The notes below the pieces were generated by a model. That model worked only from the letters and a program-made list of their open reading frames with translations. It ran no database searches and was not told the DNA's origin. Made by a program: the position numbers and the translations under genes. A DNA stretch of 38,361 nucleotides. It comes from Streptomyces benahoarensis. Its GTDB lineage: Bacteria > Actinomycetota > Actinomycetes > Streptomycetales > Streptomycetaceae. Location of the stretch: assembly GCF_007280575.1 (NCBI RefSeq), contig NZ_VKJP01000020.1, positions 1 to 38,361 on the forward strand, read 5' to 3'. How positions within the stretch are numbered: the first letter of the stretch is position 1; each line of letters begins with the position of its first letter. This document shows positions 38,347-38,361 of the stretch, in pieces.

Positions 38347-38361
38347 ATGCAGGGCTGGGCG
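38347..38361 (+). CDS. First codons of a rightward gene, partial
   Basis: ATG 38347 opens MQGWA at the window edge, with GAGGGGGAAAGCGGAG just upstream as a ribosome-binding site and divergent orientation to the PNP gene. Too little is visible to identify it. Confidence 0.4.

Overview
The window is about 38 kb of very GC-rich chromosomal DNA that looks like Streptomyces or a close relative. The signs are near-total G/C third codon positions, many GTG starts with 4-bp overlaps, rare TTA codons confined to one regulator, and a full conservon (cvnABCD plus two P450 genes). The core gene order ppdK ... glyS-znuACB-zur-uppS-recO ... leuA-metalloprotease agrees with what I remember of the Streptomyces coelicolor SCO249x-SCO253x region. 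That comparison is from memory, not computed.

Left part (1-5.1 kb): an ArsR-type regulator with two TTA codons runs off the left edge. A self-contained module follows: an ECF sigma factor and zinc-binding anti-sigma factor on +, divergent from two secreted proteins on -, one with EF-hand/dockerin-like calcium loops and one vanadium-haloperoxidase-like. Both sides of the divergent region carry TGAAC-N15-GTCGTA, so the sigma factor probably drives itself and the secreted pair. Two near-identical terminators bracket the module.

Central part (5.2-22.5 kb): pyruvate phosphate dikinase, a glutathionyl-hydroquinone-reductase-like protein, DusB, a DHA2-type MFS exporter, a two-component system (kinase then regulator) divergent from a small membrane protein, glycyl-tRNA synthetase, a zinc importer (znuACB) with two Zur-like boxes over a probably leaderless start, Zur, UppS and RecO, then two small overlapping genes of unknown function and an intergenic gap of about 1.1 kb.

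Conservon (23.6-29.0 kb): six overlapping + strand genes, cvnA (orphan ATPase sensor), cvnB (roadblock), cvnC (DUF742), cvnD (small GTPase), a CYP157-like P450 lacking the ExxR arginine, and a canonical CYP154-like P450, closed by a strong terminator.

Right part (29.0-38.4 kb): a zinc-ribbon/TerB-like protein, leuA with a leucine-rich leader peptide, a protealysin-like M4 protease followed by an emfourin-like inhibitor, and a GH1 beta-glucosidase overlapping a sugar-type MFS transporter. The transporter (+) and a convergent phosphohexomutase (-) are both cut short at the same point near 35,862. This is either a real deletion or rearrangement joint or a chimeric assembly. Purine-nucleoside phosphorylase and the first codons of a divergent gene end the window.
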